DNA of 6,850 nucleotides from an uncultured Clostridia bacterium (GTDB lineage Bacteria > Bacillota > Clostridia > Oscillospirales > CAG-272), in the NCBI GenBank assembly GCA_937934385.1, contig CALGZV010000376.1, positions 1 through 6,850 of the forward strand, in the 5' to 3' direction. This document shows, one piece after another, positions 5,117-6,850 of this stretch. The notes under the pieces were generated by a model. The model was not told the origin of the DNA and did not search any database. It saw nothing but the letters and a program-made list of their open reading frames with translations. Positions within the stretch are counted from its first letter, which is position 1. Every line of letters starts with the position of its first letter. A program made the position numbers and the translations under genes.

Positions 5117-6001
5117 TCAGCTTTCCGCTCCTGCGTCGGTTGGAGCGGGAACAGCGGTATCGTCCACATGAACGATCGCTCCATTTTCGAAATATCCTGT
5201 ATAAGTCCGTCCCGAAGGCCATGTGTATGTGCCCTGACCGGACAAACGGTTTTCCTTGAACTCACCTGTATAGCTTTCACCGTTCGCCCAGATATATGTC
5301 CCATTTCCAGTACGAACGTCGTTTACAAATTCGCCCTCATATACATCTCCGCAAGCATATGTAAACTTACCGACTCCGTTTTTCATATCACCGGAATACA
5401 TACCCGAATATATTGATCCGTCAGCCCAGGTATATGTACCCTCGCCGTCCTTTTTATCATCCTTGTATTCCCCGACATATGTCGATCCGTCAGCCCAGGT
5501 ATACGTACCCTTTCCGTTCTTTTTACCGCCCGAAAATTCGCCTTCATAGGTATCTCCGTTTTCAAATCTGAAAACTCCGGTTCCGGATATTTCATCATGC
5601 AAAAACTGTCCTTCGTATACATCCCCGGAAGCATATGTAAGAACTCCGGTTCCGTTCTTCTGCATATCAGTGAGGCCGCCCTTATACACATTACCGTTTG
5701 AATATACAAGTTCTCCTGTCTCACTGTCTACCTTCGCAGAAGATCCGTCTGAAAAGTACAATGTACCTTTCGTCGGTATACCGGTCTTGTCCACCATTCC
5801 GGTAAATTTGATTGTACCGCCGTTTTCAGAAGTAATTCTGACATACGGTCTGAATCCATTCATATATAAAATTATATACACGATTATAACGCAAAGTACA
5901 GCCGCCGCAAGGATTATGCTTATAGTAAGCGCAACATTGCGGTGTTTTCTTCTGCGGCGTCTCGCCGGCTTTTCTGCGATGCTGTCTATATTATTATCCA
6001 T
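5117..6001 (-). CDS. Membrane-anchored MORN-repeat protein
   Basis: The 294-residue protein has a short cytoplasmic start ending in a strongly basic stretch (about 14-21, 'RRRRRKHR'), one membrane segment (about 23-47), a linker (48-95), then eight MORN repeats of exactly 23 residues: 96-118, 119-141, 142-164, 165-187, 188-210, 211-233, 234-256 and a shortened last one at 257-277. A typical unit begins 'GTYTWADGSTYVGEY' and ends 'KNG'. The charge pattern puts the repeats outside the membrane. The tail (278-294) is short, acidic and proline/alanine-rich. MORN repeats form an extended beta sheet that binds protein, lipid or glycan; no catalytic domain is present. AGAAAGGAACGG lies upstream of the ATG at 6001. 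The gene starts 40 bp after the preceding membrane-protein gene and the downstream neighbour is a glycosyltransferase, so an envelope role is plausible but unproven. Confidence 0.9.
   Translation of the reverse strand: MDNNIDSIAEKPARRRRRKHRNVALTISIILAAAVLCVIIVYIILYMNGFRPYVRITSENGGTIKFTGMVDKTGIPTKGTLYFSDGSSAKVDSETGELVYSNGNVYKGGLTDMQKNGTGVLTYASGDVYEGQFLHDEISGTGVFRFENGDTYEGEFSGGKKNGKGTYTWADGSTYVGEYKDDKKDGEGTYTWADGSIYSGMYSGDMKNGVGKFTYACGDVYEGEFVNDVRTGNGTYIWANGESYTGEFKENRLSGQGTYTWPSGRTYTGYFENGAIVHVDDTAVPAPTDAGAES
5415..5552 (-). repeat. Two adjacent 69-bp coding repeats (MORN units 4 and 5)
   Basis: The stretch GATCCGTCAGCCCAGGTAT occurs at 5415 and again at 5484, exactly 69 bp (23 codons) apart. 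The first 40 or so bases of each unit are nearly the same, and the rest has diverged. This indicates tandem duplication of a single MORN unit rather than a CRISPR or intergenic repeat. Confidence 0.75.
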
Positions 6002-6041
6002 GATCTTGACCGTTCCTTTCTAATACATGTAAGTTATACCG

Positions 6042-6719
6042 TCAGAGCTGAAAAATATGCGGGATAAGCTTTATCAGTCCGACTCCGAGCAAAACGAGAA
6101 GAATAAGATATACTAAAATAATCAGAGGATTCTGCCGCTTACCGCCAAAAAGAGACTCTGCTTTTTCGCGGTGTTCCGGCGGAAGATAGAAGTGACAGCT
6201 CCCTAAAGGCATTTTTACATACTGTTTAACATCAGAAAGCCGCTTACCGGACTTCCGGGATTTTTTAAAATCTGCAGAAGTACCGCCGGAATTTCTTTCT
6301 CCGACGATGTTCTGAACACCGTCCGACAAATCTGCACCGTCCGATACCTTCATATCGCATGTGATCACCGATCCGCCCGATAAATCTGCATCATCGGTAC
6401 GGCTTATTCCATGATCCGCCTTTTCCTCCCGCCGGGAAGTCTCTTCCGCAACAGCTATTATCCGCCTAAGCGTACCGCCTTTGCCAAGCAGTGCAGCCCT
6501 GACAAATATATTCTTCCAAAGACCGAGTTCGCGAAGTGTTTTTGCACTCTGCGGCGAATCGGCATTGTGCCTCATAAGCGATCTGATAACCGCACCGGAC
6601 ACATCGTGCTGATAAAGTATAACAATAACCGACAAAACGATTCCGGAAAAAAGCGAAACTATAACAAGTCCAATCGACGATTCGGTAAGCGCTTCTATTT
6701 CACGAATTATCTGCTCCAA
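6042..6719 (-). CDS. Two-helix membrane protein of unknown function, TTG start
   Basis: I do not recognise this 225-residue protein. It has a membrane segment near the N-terminus (about 15-37), a basic soluble region (about 44-100), a Ser/Gly/Asp-rich low-complexity linker (about 101-150) with two similar 'ADLSxG' stretches (111-115 and 129-134), a lysine/arginine-rich stretch (152-165), a small conserved-looking segment 'YVKMPLGSCHFYLPPEHREKAESLF' region (167-191), and a C-terminal membrane segment (about 199-217). The start is TTG at 6719: the frame upstream contains no ATG or GTG before a stop, and a strong Shine-Dalgarno GGGGAGGA (6734-6727) lies 7 nt before it. It starts 31 bp after serS and is followed 40 bp later by the MORN gene, so the three probably share a transcript. 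Function cannot be assigned. Confidence 0.75.
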   Translation of the reverse strand: MEQIIREIEALTESSIGLVIVSLFSGIVLSVIVILYQHDVSGAVIRSLMRHNADSPQSAKTLRELGLWKNIFVRAALLGKGGTLRRIIAVAEETSRREEKADHGISRTDDADLSGGSVITCDMKVSDGADLSDGVQNIVGERNSGGTSADFKKSRKSGKRLSDVKQYVKMPLGSCHFYLPPEHREKAESLFGGKRQNPLIILVYLILLVLLGVGLIKLIPHIFQL

Positions 6720-6750
6720 AAACAGTTCCTCCCCGCCAGTTATCGGTGCT

Positions 6751-6850
<100 letters not shown>

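Noticed and set aside
5001..5222. 74-codon N-terminal extension of the glycosyltransferase frame
   Set aside because: The extension overlaps the end of the MORN gene in another frame, is basic and low in complexity, and the ATG at 5000 has a strong ribosome binding site and starts exactly at the family's N-terminal strand.
5350..5720. Regularly spaced repeats resembling a CRISPR array
   Set aside because: The 69-bp period is 23 codons and encodes MORN units; there are no conserved palindromic repeats with variable spacers and no cas genes.

Overview
The window looks like chromosomal DNA of a low-GC Firmicute, probably a Clostridia/Ruminococcaceae-like gut anaerobe. The reasons are AT-rich intergenic DNA with clear sigma-A type promoters, strong purine-rich ribosome binding sites, the 3' end of a pyruvate:ferredoxin oxidoreductase gene, a LytTR/DUF3021 pair, and a membrane-anchored MORN-repeat protein. 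No rRNA, tRNA, CRISPR array, insertion sequence or phage gene was seen.

Positions 1-1655 (+ strand): an open frame enters from the left edge. Its first part resembles a DUF5696-type glycoside-hydrolase-like protein. At about 738-764 it changes, in frame, into the C-terminal thiamine-diphosphate domain of pyruvate:ferredoxin oxidoreductase (PFOR). Codon use changes at the same point. A chimeric assembly join or a recombination event is more likely than a functional fusion. A 15-bp terminator hairpin follows.

Positions 1656-2777 (+): a promoter-bearing spacer leads to a two-gene unit, a stand-alone LytTR DNA-binding regulator and a four-helix DUF3021 membrane protein. This is the usual layout of a LytTR regulatory pair, in which the membrane protein is thought to restrain or sense for the regulator.

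Positions 2778-3794 (+): this is the most interesting part. A consensus promoter (TTGACA-16-TATAAT) drives a roughly 245-nt leader that carries a 37-codon ORF and an intrinsic terminator just before a RimJ/RimL-type GNAT acetyltransferase gene. Segments in the leader can pair in mutually exclusive ways (1:2, 2:3, 3:4), as in a classic ribosome-controlled transcription attenuator. This suggests the acetyltransferase is induced by something that stalls translation, possibly an antibiotic or an amino-acid shortage. A 17-bp terminator hairpin closes the unit and may also serve the convergent genes.

Positions 3855-6850 (- strand): reading right to left are the last 32 codons of serS (seryl-tRNA synthetase), a two-helix membrane protein of unknown function with a TTG start, a membrane-anchored protein with eight regular 23-residue MORN repeats, and a GT4-type glycosyltransferase. 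The first three are 31 and 40 bp apart and may be co-transcribed. The glycosyltransferase lies 116 bp further on, behind a hairpin. A cell-surface or envelope role for the last three is plausible but inferred only from membrane anchoring and the neighbouring glycosyltransferase.
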